Shown here: in pieces, positions 22,360-33,860 of the stretch
Layout of the letters: every line of letters starts with the position of its first letter
How positions within the stretch are numbered: position 1 is the first letter of the stretch
Source of the DNA: Flaveria trinervia
Taxonomy: Eukaryota; Streptophyta; Magnoliopsida; Asterales; Asteraceae
Reading direction: 5' to 3'
DNA length: 64,000 nucleotides
NCBI GenBank assembly: GCA_025506515.1
Contig: JACCIX010001226.1
Location: 62,001 to 126,000, forward strand
Made by a program: the position numbers and the translations under genes
The notes under the pieces: generated by a model
Database searches by the model: none
Told to the model about the DNA's origin: nothing
What the model saw: the letters and a program-made list of their open reading frames with translations, nothing else

Positions 22360-23754
22360 CTACAAAATTTAACAAAGATCTATTTTAGTATTTTCGATAT
22401 TGCTATTTTAAATAATTAATACCTTTTAAGGTCATTTTTATATTAAAATCTAGACCCCACATTATATTTAAATTATGGTTAGGTGACATTTATCCCACGA
22501 TTTAAATTAATAAGGTGGTCAACGATTGACGGTTGCAACCATTTGCAAATTCTAGAGGTATGGGATCGACTTTAAACATCATATGTAAAGTCGGCATGTT
22601 AATCCCATAAACACCATTTGGAAACCATATTGTAGGTGATCCATTTAACATGGTTTGCAAATCAAGTTACCCTACTTGCACACACATGTGAGTTTACCAT
22701 ATAAGTGGTTAGGTGACCTTTATCCCACAAATGTGGTATCCCCACCTTAAGTCAGAAGTTCCTCTAAATGGTTAGGTGACCTTATCACATTAAGAGTTTC
22801 CAAATGACTCAAGTGTTGTGCAAAAGGACGTTGTTAAACTTGTTTGAAAATATTTAGAGATTTCATAATTCTAGTTTAGAAAACTCTATGTACTTGTACT
22901 TGCATGCTTTCAAATACAAGATACCCTATGGTCCTTTGATTAAAACCCATTTTAATCTTTAAATCATTAAATCATTTTAATAACCTTTTATTACCTTTAA
23001 TGATTAAGAACCCTTTAATTAGATTGTTAAGTTCATAGAAAGGTTTGTTAAAGCAAATATCACATACATGCTATCAACCACAATATTAAACAAAACAACA
23101 TAGCATGTGCATAACCATAGCATCTAAAGTGGTCCACACTTGTTTGCCATCACAAGTGTGGTCCATAGGCATTCCTAAGGGTCACAACAAACACATAGAG
23201 AGCTTCCAAAAGCCCCCCACTTGAAACCGCATCCAAAATGCTCCATGTTTCTCCTTTGTGCTTCCAATGCATACGTCTTCATATTACAAGATATAAAGTC
23301 CTAATAAAAGATATAGTAAAATGAAAATGCACCTAATCTATTTATTACAACCCAATAATAAATAAAATACATTTTAAACAAAGCACAAATAAATAAATAT
23401 ACAACCCCATTGAATAAATAAATACAACCATTGCAATCATCCAAAAAACACAAGGCCAAAAGCTAGGTTATGCACCAATATAACATTCATCATATCATCC
23501 AAAATATAACAATGAATCCCCTCAAAAACCACGAAATTTCAGCCAACATAAACTGAAATTTCGGGTTTTAAACATTGTCCAAACAACATACATATCAACA
23601 TACATATCTTTCAAGGTTTAATCACAAGCATGTGTAATATAACCTTGAAAGTTTGGGATTCACATACAAGAATATAAGGGTTATAAAGTCCCATAAAAAC
23701 AATTTTAAAGGACAAGAACAAGCAAGTTATCCACATAACCGGTCTTGATGCCAT
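22360..23754 (-). other. D untranslated leader with primer-binding site
   Basis: About 1.4 kb between the gag start and the 5' LTR with no coding potential. The primer-binding site TGGCATCAAGACC (minus, 23741-23753) begins one base inside the LTR and resembles the tRNA-Met type TGGTATCAGAGC with changes. GGTTAGGTGAC followed by a TTATCxCA-like tail occurs three times, near 22477, 22707 and 22770. Confidence 0.72.
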
Positions 23755-24676
23755 TGAAGGGTTTGTTAGAAGATAAAACCAAGTTTAACCTCTTAAACTT
23801 TCAGAAAAACGCAGCGGATATATATATTTTAAAACATGATTATAAAGCTGAAATTTCATGTTTTTATGGTGACATATATATGAATGAAACAACCCAAAAC
23901 AAAAGGATCATTATATGTGAATAAGCAAGCTATGAACATATGTAAATGTACATAAAATCACAGCTACAATGAGCTATGAAAAACTACCTTTCAGCAGCTC
24001 AAAATCGATCAAGAAGGGGATGTATGATGCTTAAAATTCGGCCAAGGCTCCAAAGAAGGACCCCTCAAGCTTGTATACCCCAAGCTAATATGCAAGCACC
24101 TCTTATTGTTAGGTAGATGAACATCAAGTGACTCCAAATCCTCTCAAAAACTACTGGAAACCGAGAACTTTTAGAGAGAGAAGTGAGCTGCTAATTTTGA
24201 TTGCATGTGTGTCTTGAGATGTTGAGTGTAAGACTAGTTATTGAGGTTCATATATTTTCAAGAAAGCAAAACCTGTCATTGGAGAGGATGGGGCTGCCGA
24301 AAATTGGTCTCTAGACCAAAGTTCCCCCCAAAACATTATAAACCAATTTATAAATTAGTCCCTTGTAAGTTTATACAATTAACTTTTATTGTATAACTTA
24401 TACACTCTTTTATTACTTAATGTTATCTAACTAACTTAAATAACACTAAGTAATGTTCTTGAACAAAAATATCCTAATAAGTTGTTCCATCTCACATGCA
24501 ACTTATCTAGAAAACCCATTTTCTAAATTTGGTGTTATTATTTAATTGCATGATCATATCATCAATTGAATAATTGTCGGTGATTGCAAAGCTTGTTATT
24601 GGGTATAACCCGACTTGGATCATGACATACTAACTGCATCAATGTTCTATGTCTCTTGGGCATATAGAATCCAACA
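23755..24676 (-). repeat. 5' LTR of D
   Basis: Plus-strand TGAAGGGTTTGTTAG to AATCCAACA (TG...CA on either strand). Near-copy of 16665-17581. About 922 bp. Confidence 0.93.
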
Positions 24677-24755
24677 TAAACTACTTACAAAGCCCTCTTG
24701 CAACAATAATAATCGATTAGGGTTTTTTTGCAAGATACCTAACAATGAACAAGAT

Positions 24756-24758
<3 letters not shown>

Positions 24759-24835
<77 letters not shown>

Positions 24836-24837
24836 AT
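24759..24837. repeat. (TA)n microsatellite
   Basis: More than 30 TA dinucleotides with one phase slip at about 24790 and a TATG-rich right end. 24838-25162 beyond it holds no recognised feature; a short inverted pair around CGAAACTATG is the only structure noticed. Confidence 0.95.
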
Positions 24838-25162
24838 AGTAGTCCTAGTTCGTAGACAATTTCGCTTTCAACGAAACTATGCTGCCGAACTATAGTTTCA
24901 CCCATAGAAACAACATTTTCGCCGGGTGAGCTAAACAACTGACTATGAGCAAAACTACAGTCTCACTCATAGTTTCGTTGGACTACAAAACAAAACAAAA
25001 TGAACAACATTAAACCAACATTAAACCTATTACAAAGTAATATAAACATAATCTAATCTAAGGTGAGTCCAACCTATACTTGATCTTCAATATAGACTTC
25101 CTTCTTGAATCATGTCATGTCGATGGTGTGACGAGAAAAACCATTGCTTAAGAGATATTATG

Positions 25163-25880
25163 TTATAGTCCACCAGATCCGAGGTGCCTAATGAAGACCA
25201 TAAAGGGACTTATCAAGCTTGTAAACTTTGTCAGGAAAGTCGGGATCCTCAAAACCTGGTGGTTGACACACATATATCTCCTCATCAGTGTCTCCATAAA
25301 AGAATATACATTTGACATCCATCTGATAGACTTTGAACTGCTTATGGGCGGCATGAGCCAAAAAGATTCTGATGGCTTCAAAACGGGCGACAGGAGCAAA
25401 GACTTCGGTGTAGTCAATCCCTTCTTCTTGAGCAAAGCCCTGGACCACCAATCTGGACTTGTTTCTTACCACAATGCCACGGTCATCAGTTTGTTCTTGA
25501 ACACCCATTTCATGCCAATTGGGCATTTGTTTGTGGAAGATCAACCAGTGTCCACACTTTGAGTTTCCCAAACTATTGCAGCTCTAATTGCATCGATTCA
25601 ACCCAGCAAGGTTCTTGAAGAGCTACATGAACATTTTTAGGGACGATTTGAGATATAAAACAAGAGAATAGACAAACGTTAATCAAACCAGATTGACTCC
25701 ATGTTCGAACTCCATTGGTGATAGATCCAATGATGTTATCGTGTGGATGATCTTTCAAGGTTTTTAAATCAATGGGCATAGGTAGGGTATTTGAAGACGG
25801 TTAGCTAATGGGTTGTAGATGGGTAGATGAAGGTGAGGTTGCTGGTAAGGTAGAGTCAATTGGAAAGATGGGTGATATAT
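25163..25880 (-). pseudogene. Antisense Copia RT fragment
   Basis: Minus strand: linker MPIDLKTLKDHPHDNIIGSITNGVRT and PKNVHVALQEPCWVESMQ (25573-25779), then after a frameshift RT motifs VVRNKSRLVVQGFAQEEGIDYTEVFAPVARFEAIRIF and YQMDVKCIFFYG (25188-25571), ending at KLDKSLYGLH. About 150 residues of RT with the flanking linker; no YVDD region, RNase H or LTR belongs to it here. It is a truncated piece, probably cut on its right by later insertions. Closest in wording to Sirevirus-type RT, but lineage is a guess. Confidence 0.85.
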
Positions 25881-26237
25881 GTAATCATGAGGGCTTAAAT
25901 GACGTCAGTACCCGACAGCCATGCACCAGCAACAGAAAATTTATCAGACTTAGAAGAATATGTGTAATCATGAGGGGTTAAATGTAATTTTTGTTCATTT
26001 ATGTAAAGAGTATAAAGTGACTATGTGTAGTCATTTTATACTCCAACCTCTGAATCAATCATAAACAATCATAGAGGCTAGAGAGAGAAACTATTAGGTT
26101 GAGTTTGTGTGAGAGAGAATTTTCTTACAAACTCCCTTTGTAATCTCTAGCATCCATCATCCATATAAATGAAATATTTATGAGTATGTATTATTGAATT
26201 GTTAATCATTCATTCATCATCATACACTAAAAACTTG
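25881..26237. repeat. LTR-like fragment left of A2
   Basis: GTAATCATGAGGG(G/C)TTAAATG occurs twice (near 25880 and 25968). The second is followed by a possible TATA (AGTATAAAG near 26007), a GAGAGAGA stretch and an ATAAATGAAATATTTATGAG polyadenylation-like segment, the layout of an LTR R-U5 region. No partner copy is in the window. Confidence 0.4.
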
Positions 26238-26991
26238 TGTAAGGTTCTGTATAAGTCTGATACATCCAAATCATCTAATAACATCCAAAAGTCTATCCTA
26301 CATGCATGCACTAAGTGCTGAGTAGAATGCGTCAGAAGTTTTACACCATCACTAGAAAATAGTTTAAGTGTAAAATCTTCTGAAGCCAAGACCAACATCT
26401 TTCGAAGCTTAAAGTGCAGTCTTCCGAAGATTCAAGGACAACGTCTTCTGAAGCCAAGAAGTGAAGACAGATTATCTTCCGAACACTTTTGAAGACATGC
26501 TTTTATCTGATGTACTTTACCATAAAGCTGGACCACCTTTCCGTTGCAACTCTGTTGACTCACAAATTATCATAAGTTAGTGAAAAGGTCCATGCTTTTG
26601 GTAACTGTACATTGAGGTCTTGAGTCCTTTACTCTGATGTACTAGGCAATCTGCCTTTTGACTAGATATTGATTTTTTTATTGTCTAGATCATGTATCTA
26701 GCTGACCTTCAAAGTATGGCCCGCTGTAGGATGTATTATAAGTATTTCAGGTCTTTGTAGCTTATCTCTATGCTTGTACACTTGAAAAAGAACTTGAGAG
26801 AAATATACAACATACTTGAAAACCAAAACACTTGTGTTGTTTCTGTTCTTGTTCTATCTCATATTTGTTAGTGTTATAAGTGTCAATCTTGTGTTACCAG
26901 ATCCTTATCTAATCTGTTAACTGTTCTAAACTGTCTCTCCTTATTGTGTGTTGTGTTGTAAGTGACCAGAACTCCCTTAAACGGTCTTTCA
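26238..26991 (+). repeat. 5' LTR of A2
   Basis: TGTAAGGTTCTG to CGGTCTTTCA. About 60 bases present in the 3' LTR near 38062-38150 are missing here near 26630, so the LTR is shorter (754 bp). It contains decayed CTTCCGAAG palindromes around 26400-26490. Confidence 0.92.
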
Positions 26992-26993
26992 AT

Positions 26994-27005
26994 TGGTATT
27001 AGAGC
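26994..27005 (+). other. Primer-binding site of A2
   Basis: TGGTATTAGAGC, one mismatch from the initiator tRNA-Met complement TGGTATCAGAGC, two bases inside the LTR. Confidence 0.88.
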
Positions 27006-27077
27006 ATTCTAGGCTCTTGATTGTAAGATCTCACTATCTTAAGATCCCTCACACATACAAAATACTTAACATCTCAA

Positions 27078-29790
27078 ATGGCAACTATCAGTAAAGCTGA
27101 TATGGAAACTGCAACCATGACAAAATCCCCACTGATCACTCCTAAAGACTTTGACACTTGGTGCCAAAGAATGGAAGGTTTCATCAAGCCACAAGACTCC
27201 AGGATGTGGGAATCTGTTGTCTCAAGACCTTACATACCAAACACCTCTTCAGCTGCTATTGGAGGTGTATGATTCTAAAGGTTGGCTGATTATTTTGATG
27301 AAGATAGAAAGAAAGTAGAGATTGATCAAAAGGCCATGATAGACCTTCAAACTGCTCTTCCAAACTCCATATGCAAAGGTTTCAAGAAGTGCAAAACAAC
27401 TAAGCAGCTATGGGATGCATTAAAGCTGATGTATGAGGAGTCAACCGAAGCCAAGGAGAATAAGAAGGATCTCTTAAAGCAACAATTTGAGAACTTCACC
27501 TTTAAAATAGGTGAAACCATGACTCAACGATATTTCAGGTATGTTGAGATTATGGATACTCTAGTGGATGTTGGAGTAACTCTTGAGAACAAGGACATTG
27601 TAAGGAAGTTTATGTCCTCTCTTCCTAGGAAATAAACACATTACTATATGGTTATCAAGAGGACTGAGAACCTTAAGACTCTCACTATGACAAAGTTGTA
27701 TGGTATTCTTAGTTGATACCAGATGGAGATGAACATGCAAGGCTCATCTGGTAACTCCAGCAATCAAATGAGTTCAGCCCTGCATATGGTTGAAAGGGAT
27801 AGCATAGAACCTCAACATCATCTTATATGCTACCCTGACAACTCACAAAAGGGTCCTTTCATCACCTCCCTGGAGACACCAAGAGAAAGCTACACTCAAG
27901 GAAGCTCATTCCAAGAGACAAGCTCTTCAAATGCCTTTTTGTCATTTGATGAAAGCGCAGGAAACTTTCTATTCACCCTTGAAGATCTGGACTGTATCCA
28001 TCCATATGATCTGGAGTACATGGAAATAGTCCAGCAAATGGCTCTTCTCACTTATAGATACAAGAAGTTATACCAGAGGAAAGGAAGGAAGTTTCCAAGC
28101 AATGCAGCCAGTGGAAAATTTGGATTGGATAAAAGCAAAGTGAAGTGTTATAATTGTAACCAAATCGGACACTTTGCAAGAGAGTGCAAGGCACCAAGGT
28201 CAAATGGTGGCCAAGCACAAACCAGACCAACTACACTAAGAAAGCCACCTAGAATGAGAAGCCAAAGCATCAAGCTGCAGTTGTTGTTGAAGAAGGAGGC
28301 TTTGACTAGAGCCTTCAGGTAGAAGATGCATCTCCAAACCAAGCACTGATGGACCATGATGAAGCAAAGGTATTGAAAAATCTCTATACACCTCAATGTA
28401 TTGCTAAAGTTAATAGATAAAGGTCCTACAACTTAGAGATGAGGTCTGATCTTGAGTCCTTAAATATATTGAAATCTGATTTTAAAAAAGCTGAAAATTA
28501 CTATTAGTTAAAGATAAAGGACTTAGAGAAAACCAGTTCAACTCTTAGACATGAACACACAAGTTATAGGACTTAAATCAAAGATCTCATAACTAAGTTG
28601 GCTATGTGCCAGGCTGAGCTTGTGATCAGCAAAGCCAGGGCAGAAAAATGTGTTCTTGAAGAAGAGACCTTCGAGAACATTATATCCTCATCCTTGCATG
28701 CATAAGTTTGTTATCAGAATAAGCAGGGACTGGGATCTAGTGAGATAGCTCCTCCACACACCATCTTGTCTGTAAGATTTCCCATGTGTGAAACTTGTGA
28801 AGATGAGCTTCCTCCCATAGACCACTTGATTGAAGAAGATGAAGAAGTGATAGTGGAGAATGCTTTGAGAAGAATGAAAAAAGGATTCTAGGAAGGGTCA
28901 CTATCCTTCCGAGGAGAGTAAGAATACTAGGATGACCAAATCTATGAGAAATAACTTGATCAGGAAGAGCAAGAGAAAAGCAAAGAAAGCTCAGGAGATC
29001 AAGGCCACCTTCAACTCTAAACAGAAACCAGTTTTCATCTCTGCAGGATTTGAGTGGTAAAGACTGAACATACTAACTTAAACTCTAGTACCAGGAGTTC
29101 TAGTTTAGTCTCAACTCATCCCAGCAGCAAGAAGAAGGCTGATCAGTTAAGTACCACTGTTGCACAACCTGAACCATCCAACTCCAAAGGAAGTTCTCAC
29201 CCTAAAAGAACTTCCACTGCATCTGCAAAGAAAAAAGTGGAGAAAGAAAGTGATCAAGTTCAGCCTTGTTCATAGAAGAAGGCTCTTAGGAAGAAGAAGA
29301 TGGAATGGTCATGTGTGAGAGTACCTCTCATATTGCTAAGGATTGTCCTTACAATCCAAAAGGCACTTTTCACATGACCAAGAAAGAGACTTCTAAGAGT
29401 TTCAAGAAGAAGCAAGCTTCAGAAGGAAAATCTCTTTCCTTCGAAAGCTCCAAAATAAAGATAAGGCAAGTGAAAAATTGCCTTCGAAAGAAAATTTGGT
29501 CTCGAGAGAAGGGAATACTTTCGAAGCACTAAAGTCTGCTACAGAGCTAGCAAGATTTTCTGAAGGTTCAGTCATCAAACTTCCAAAGTATTGAAAGTCA
29601 AGTCTAAGCGTCCAAAGGTGGTGTGGAAGACAAAGAAAGACAAGTACTGAAAGTTCTCCATCAACATCAACAAAAGATCCTCAAAACATGACTATAGCAT
29701 CTATTACTATTGCATTACCTTCAACTTCTTTTGATGAGCCCAACACCAACAAGGCTTGGGTTTCCAAATATAACTAACCATCGCTTTTGT
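27078..29790 (+). pseudogene. A2 gag
   Basis: ATG at 27078 begins MATISKADMETATMTKSPL and stops after 64 codons; a second block from 27282 carries the Gag core (GFKKCKTTKQLWDALKLMYEES, FRYVEIMDTLVDVGV). After another stop, 27723-28322 carries the first knuckle CYNCNQIGHFAREC (28146-28187). A broken coiled-coil part (28430-28700), an acidic-basic linker (28790-29030), an S/K-rich stretch (29054-29275) and the second knuckle MCESTSHIAKDC (29310-29345; its first Cys is out of frame) follow. Same order as A1. Gag binds genomic RNA; inactive here. Confidence 0.88.
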
Positions 29791-29799
29791 GCAGGAAAA

Positions 29800-31080
29800 A
29801 CTAAAGACAACAGAAATGTATGGATCATTGATGTGGTTGTTCCAGGCACATGATAGGCAATAGGTCACTACTCCAAGAATTTGAAAAGATTGATGAAGGA
29901 CCATTTGCTTTTGGAGGAGATGTTGGTGGTTACATTACTGGAAAGGACAAGGCCACAAATGGTAAGCTCAACATTAAGAAGGTAAACTTTGTCAAGGAGC
30001 TTGGATACAATCTTCTAAGTGTATCTCAATTTTGTGATTAGAGTTATAACATGCTTTTTACTGAGCATGAGTGCATTGTTATCAAGCCCGGGCTGGTAAT
30101 TCCTCATGAGCATATCCTACTCAGAGCCCCCAGGAAAGGGAACATGTACAAGATGTACTTGCAAAAAACATCTCCCTTAGGAGAAGTTCATGCTTTCTGT
30201 CTAAAGCAAATAATGATGAGTCTTTCCTCTGGCATAAAAGAATGTGCCATGTAAGCTTTCAGAACATGAATAAACTGATTAAGAATGATCTTGTAACTGG
30301 AATACTAAATAAAGAGTTTACAAGTGATGACCATTGTGTTGCATGCCTGAAAGGGAAGCAACATAAGGTATCTCACAAGCCAAAGGAAAGAAACTCCATC
30401 AATACTCCCCTACACTTATTACATATGGATCTCTTTGGCCCTACTAGTGTAATGAGTCTAGGAAGGACCTCTTATTGTTTGGTGATCACAGATGACTTTA
30501 CAAAATTCACTTAGGTCTTCTTTCTTAGAATAAGGATAAGACCCTGAGATTCAAGAATTTCATCTTGAAGATTGAGAATCAATTTGATCACAAGGTCAAA
30601 ACCATAAGATGTGATCACGGAACTGAATTCAAGAACCAAATCCATGATACATTTTATGATGAAAAGGGTATTACAAGACAATATAGTGCTCCTAAGACTC
30701 CTCAGTAAAATGGTGTTACTGAGAGGAGAAACAGGATACTGATTGAAGTTGCAAGAACTATGTTGTCTCACTCTAAGTTGCCCTCACCTTCTGGGCAGAG
30801 GCAGTCAACACTATGTACTATGTGTAGAATAGAGTTTTAGTGGTTAAGACACATGGTAAGACTCCTTATGAACTTTGGCACAAAAGAAAACCTTTCATTG
30901 GTTTTCTTTTGTCATTTGGATGTCCTTGCACCATCTTGAATACCAAAGATCAAATTGCCAAGTTTGTTGAGAAATCAGATGATGGACACTATATTGGGTA
31001 CTCTTCTCAAGCCAAGGCTAGAACCAAAGTAGTTGAGAAGTCAGCCAATGTGACCTTCAATGAACACACACCAGTGTAAA
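29800..31080 (+). pseudogene. A2 protease and integrase
   Basis: NVWIID at 29815 is followed directly by Val and a frame change, so the catalytic DSG is destroyed. Readable blocks are the protease C-terminal part (29850-30041), the zinc region SLAFRNMNKL-like and CVACLKGKQHKVSHKPKE (30242-30400), the core HMDLFGPTSVMSLGR and CLVITDDFT, and later KTHGKTPYELWHKRKPFIGFLLSFGCPC (30840-31079). A stop and frameshifts at 30513-30715 run through the second and third catalytic residues. Matches A1 1-1229 almost throughout. Confidence 0.88.
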
Positions 31081-33130
31081 TGGTTTTGGTCCTGATTGGC
31101 TATTTGATATTGATTTAGTTACCAACTGTTTTAACAAATCTTGTGAGAATGTTTCAGGATCCATAGATATTTTACCAACAGGTGATCCTGATTCAAGATT
31201 TGAGCTGAGAAGACCTTCAAGCAATACTACTAGCTCCAGTTGTAACTAACCCTGCAAATGGAGTATCAATCAGCACAACAATGACAAATTTAGCTGATAC
31301 ATCTGAAATGCCTTCAAATTCTAGCATAGAGGCACAAAATTCAGATGCAGGAGCTTCAAATGTAGGAGAGAATGGTGATGGTGACATGATCAAGAATTCC
31401 TAGATGCTGATAACCATCCCATTGAAGACAACATCAATGATGTTACACACTCATTGGATCAAGTTTCACTTGATAAGTGTGTTGATGTGGTAGGAGAAAC
31501 CTCAATGCAAGATTTAAATTTCTCTAATTTGGATCTATCTTAACAACTTGTTGTGATCCCTCAGCTAACGATTCACAAGTCTCATCCTACCTCAAACATC
31601 ATTAGAGATGTTGATATAGGGGTAAAACCAAGAGGACAAACCAATGATGCAAATGTTTTTTTCACTCTTGTATCTTATCTTAGATAGAGCCTAAGAATAT
31701 TTTGAGGCTCTAAAGGATGGAAGTTGGGTTGAAGCTCATGAGGAGTTGCTTCAATTCAAAAGGCAAAATGTTTGGAACCTATGTGCTCATAGGAAGACTA
31801 CTATAGGAACCAAATGGGTTTTTAGGAATAAAAAGTATGATAAGGACTTGTCATCAAAAACAAGGCAAGACTGGTAGTTCAAGGGTACACATAAGAAGAA
31901 GGAATTGACTACATGGATGTCTTTGCTCCTATTGCAAGACTGGAAGCTGTTAGGATATTCTTAGCTATTGTTGCATCCAATAATTTCAAGGTCTACCACT
32001 TGATGTCAAGTGTGCTTTTCTTTATGGAGTGATTGATGAAGAGGTATATGTCAAATAACCATCTGGGTTTGTAGATCCTGATCATCCTATTATATCAGCA
32101 GGCTTGATAAAGCTCTATATGGGTTGCATCAAGCACCAAAAAGTGGTACGGGACCTCTATCTCAGTAACTTTGTTAGCATGGATACAGAAAAGGTACTAG
32201 ATGGAACTCTCTTCATCAAGGAATAGGAATGACTTATGCTAGTTCAAGTATATATAGTGATGACATCATCTCTTTGGTTCAACTAATACAAGCTCTATAA
32301 AGACTTTGAGAATCTGATGAAAGTTAGATTTGAAATGATGGCCATGGGGGAACTCAATTTCTTTCTAGGAATTCAAGTGAAGCAAGTTGAGATTGCATCT
32401 TCAAATTCAAGCAAGTATGTTTAAGACATAATCAAAAGATTCAATATGATTGATTGTAGATTGCTAAGACCCCTAGCAAGAAACCACTCTCTTGAGCCTG
32501 ACCTAAGGGGGAGTGTGTGGATGAACATCATTATAGGGCTATGATTGGGTCTCTTATGTACCTCATAACTAGCAAGCCTGATATCATGTTTGCACATGTA
32601 TTTGTGCAAGATATCAAGCCAACCCCAAGATGTCACACTTATCACTGTCAAGAGAATTCTAAGTATCTCAATCAAAGGTGCACCAACATTTGGCCTTTGG
32701 TATCCAAAGAATTCTAACTTTAATTTGTATGCATATACAATAGTGACTATGGTGATGCAATATGACTGCAAATCTTACATCAGGGGGATGTCAGTTCCTT
32801 GGAGGAAGGGTTGTCTCATGGCAATGCAAGAAGCAATCCAGTGTATTTACATCAACTGCTGAAGCTGAATACATTGTTGCTATTGTGCTCAAGTGCTTTG
32901 GATTTAGAATCAAATGCTAGATTATGGATCAACTTCAAAGAAACTCCCATTCACATAGACAACAATAGTACCATCTCTATCACAGAGAATCCTATGCAAT
33001 ACTCAATGACAAAACACATCAATATCAGGTATCATTTGATTAGAGAAATTTTAAGAAGGAACTAATCAAACAAGTCAAAGTTAACACAAATGAACAATAT
33101 GCTTATCTGGTCATAAAGGCTTTTAATAAA
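31081..33130 (+). pseudogene. A2 reverse transcriptase and RNase H, heavily decayed
   Basis: After an integrase-RT linker, RT starts near 31690 (EALKDGSWVEAHEELLQF, NVWNLC, GTKWVF). Fragments of DKALYGLHQAP (32107) and YSDDIISL (near 32256, the YVDD-type site with Ser for Val) are in different frames. RNase H blocks 32517-32717 (YRAMIGSLMYLITSKPDIMFA) and 32850-33065 (TAEAEY-like, then IHIDNNSTISITENPMQYSMTKHINIRYHLIRE) complete it. More than ten stops. Role: cDNA synthesis and RNA removal. Confidence 0.87.
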
Positions 33131-33860
33131 TAGATTTAAGTATCTAGTTTCAGCTATTGGGATGATTAACTTTGAGTTGCTTTTCTTAAAACTTAATCAC
33201 ATTATTTCTAAAACATGTGTGTCCTAACTTGTCTATTCTATCACTTACATAAACTTTGTTTACTTTGGAAGAACAAAAGTATTTTTGAGACATTCCTTAG
33301 ATTTTCGAAAACTTTTTATCCTTCAGAAGATATCTCTTATCTTCGGAAGAATTTAAGTCTTCAAACAAACAACTACTTAAGAGAATTCACCTTGGAAGAA
33401 ATTTTTACAATATCTTCTGAGCTTAACTTCCGCTTAACATACTTATATGTTTTAAGGAACATTTTCTTTCGAAAGCAATTAACTTTCGGAAGTTTTTATT
33501 AGAAACTTTCAAGTGTTGATCTCTTCCGAAGCAAAATTTTCAAAGCTCTTTGGAATATCGTCCAAAACCAATTTGGCTTCGAAAGCTTTTCATCAAAACT
33601 TCCGAAGAGAATTACCTTCGAAGATTTTCGACTTCCAAGAAACTAACTTTTGGGTAAAAGAAAACACTTTTTAGAGGTGGCACCGACGTTCAGATTTCAA
33701 AGTTTTATCCTTTTCATTGCCTTTGTCTAAGATCCATTTCATATATATACCCAACGGTTCCCTCTCTTTTCACTCTTTTCTTCTTCTGAACTTTTCCTAA
33801 ACCTAAATTTACCCTAAAACCGCCCTTGTTCTTCACTTCCTTCACCTCTCAGCTTTCTAA
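33131..33860 (+). promoter_or_regulatory. A2 spacer upstream of the env-like region, with LTR-type palindromes and TATA
   Basis: No pol coding after 33130. CTTCGGAAG (33341-33349) and CTTCCGAAG (33523-33531, 33599-33607), with several one-base variants, repeat the palindrome of the family A LTR. TATATATA at 33742-33749 and a C/T-rich stretch with CCTCTCAG (an acceptor-like site, near 33845-33852) precede the ATG at 33861. Either an internal promoter or a splice acceptor for a subgenomic message is plausible; neither is shown. Confidence 0.5.

Larger units (their letters stand above)
16665..24676 (-). mobile_element. Ty1/Copia retrotransposon D, full structure, inactivated
   Basis: Two similar LTRs (16665-17581 and 23755-24676) bound an internal region read on the minus strand: primer-binding site, a leader of about 1.4 kb, gag, protease, integrase, RT, RNase H and a polypurine tract (GTGGGAGAT, minus strand, at 17582). 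Integrase precedes RT, hence Copia. By eye the two LTRs differ at a few per cent of positions, pointing to a fairly recent insertion relative to its neighbours. Flanks are ATAAC (16660-16664) and TAAAC (24677-24681), at best an imperfect duplication. Family lineage within Copia not assigned. Confidence 0.93.

Noticed and set aside
24615..24938. Open frames of 70+ codons rich in Ile/Tyr on both strands
   Set aside because: They are translations of the TA microsatellite.
25163..25562. Plus-strand frame opposite the Copia RT fragment
   Set aside because: Shadow of the antisense RT; only the minus strand has RT motifs.
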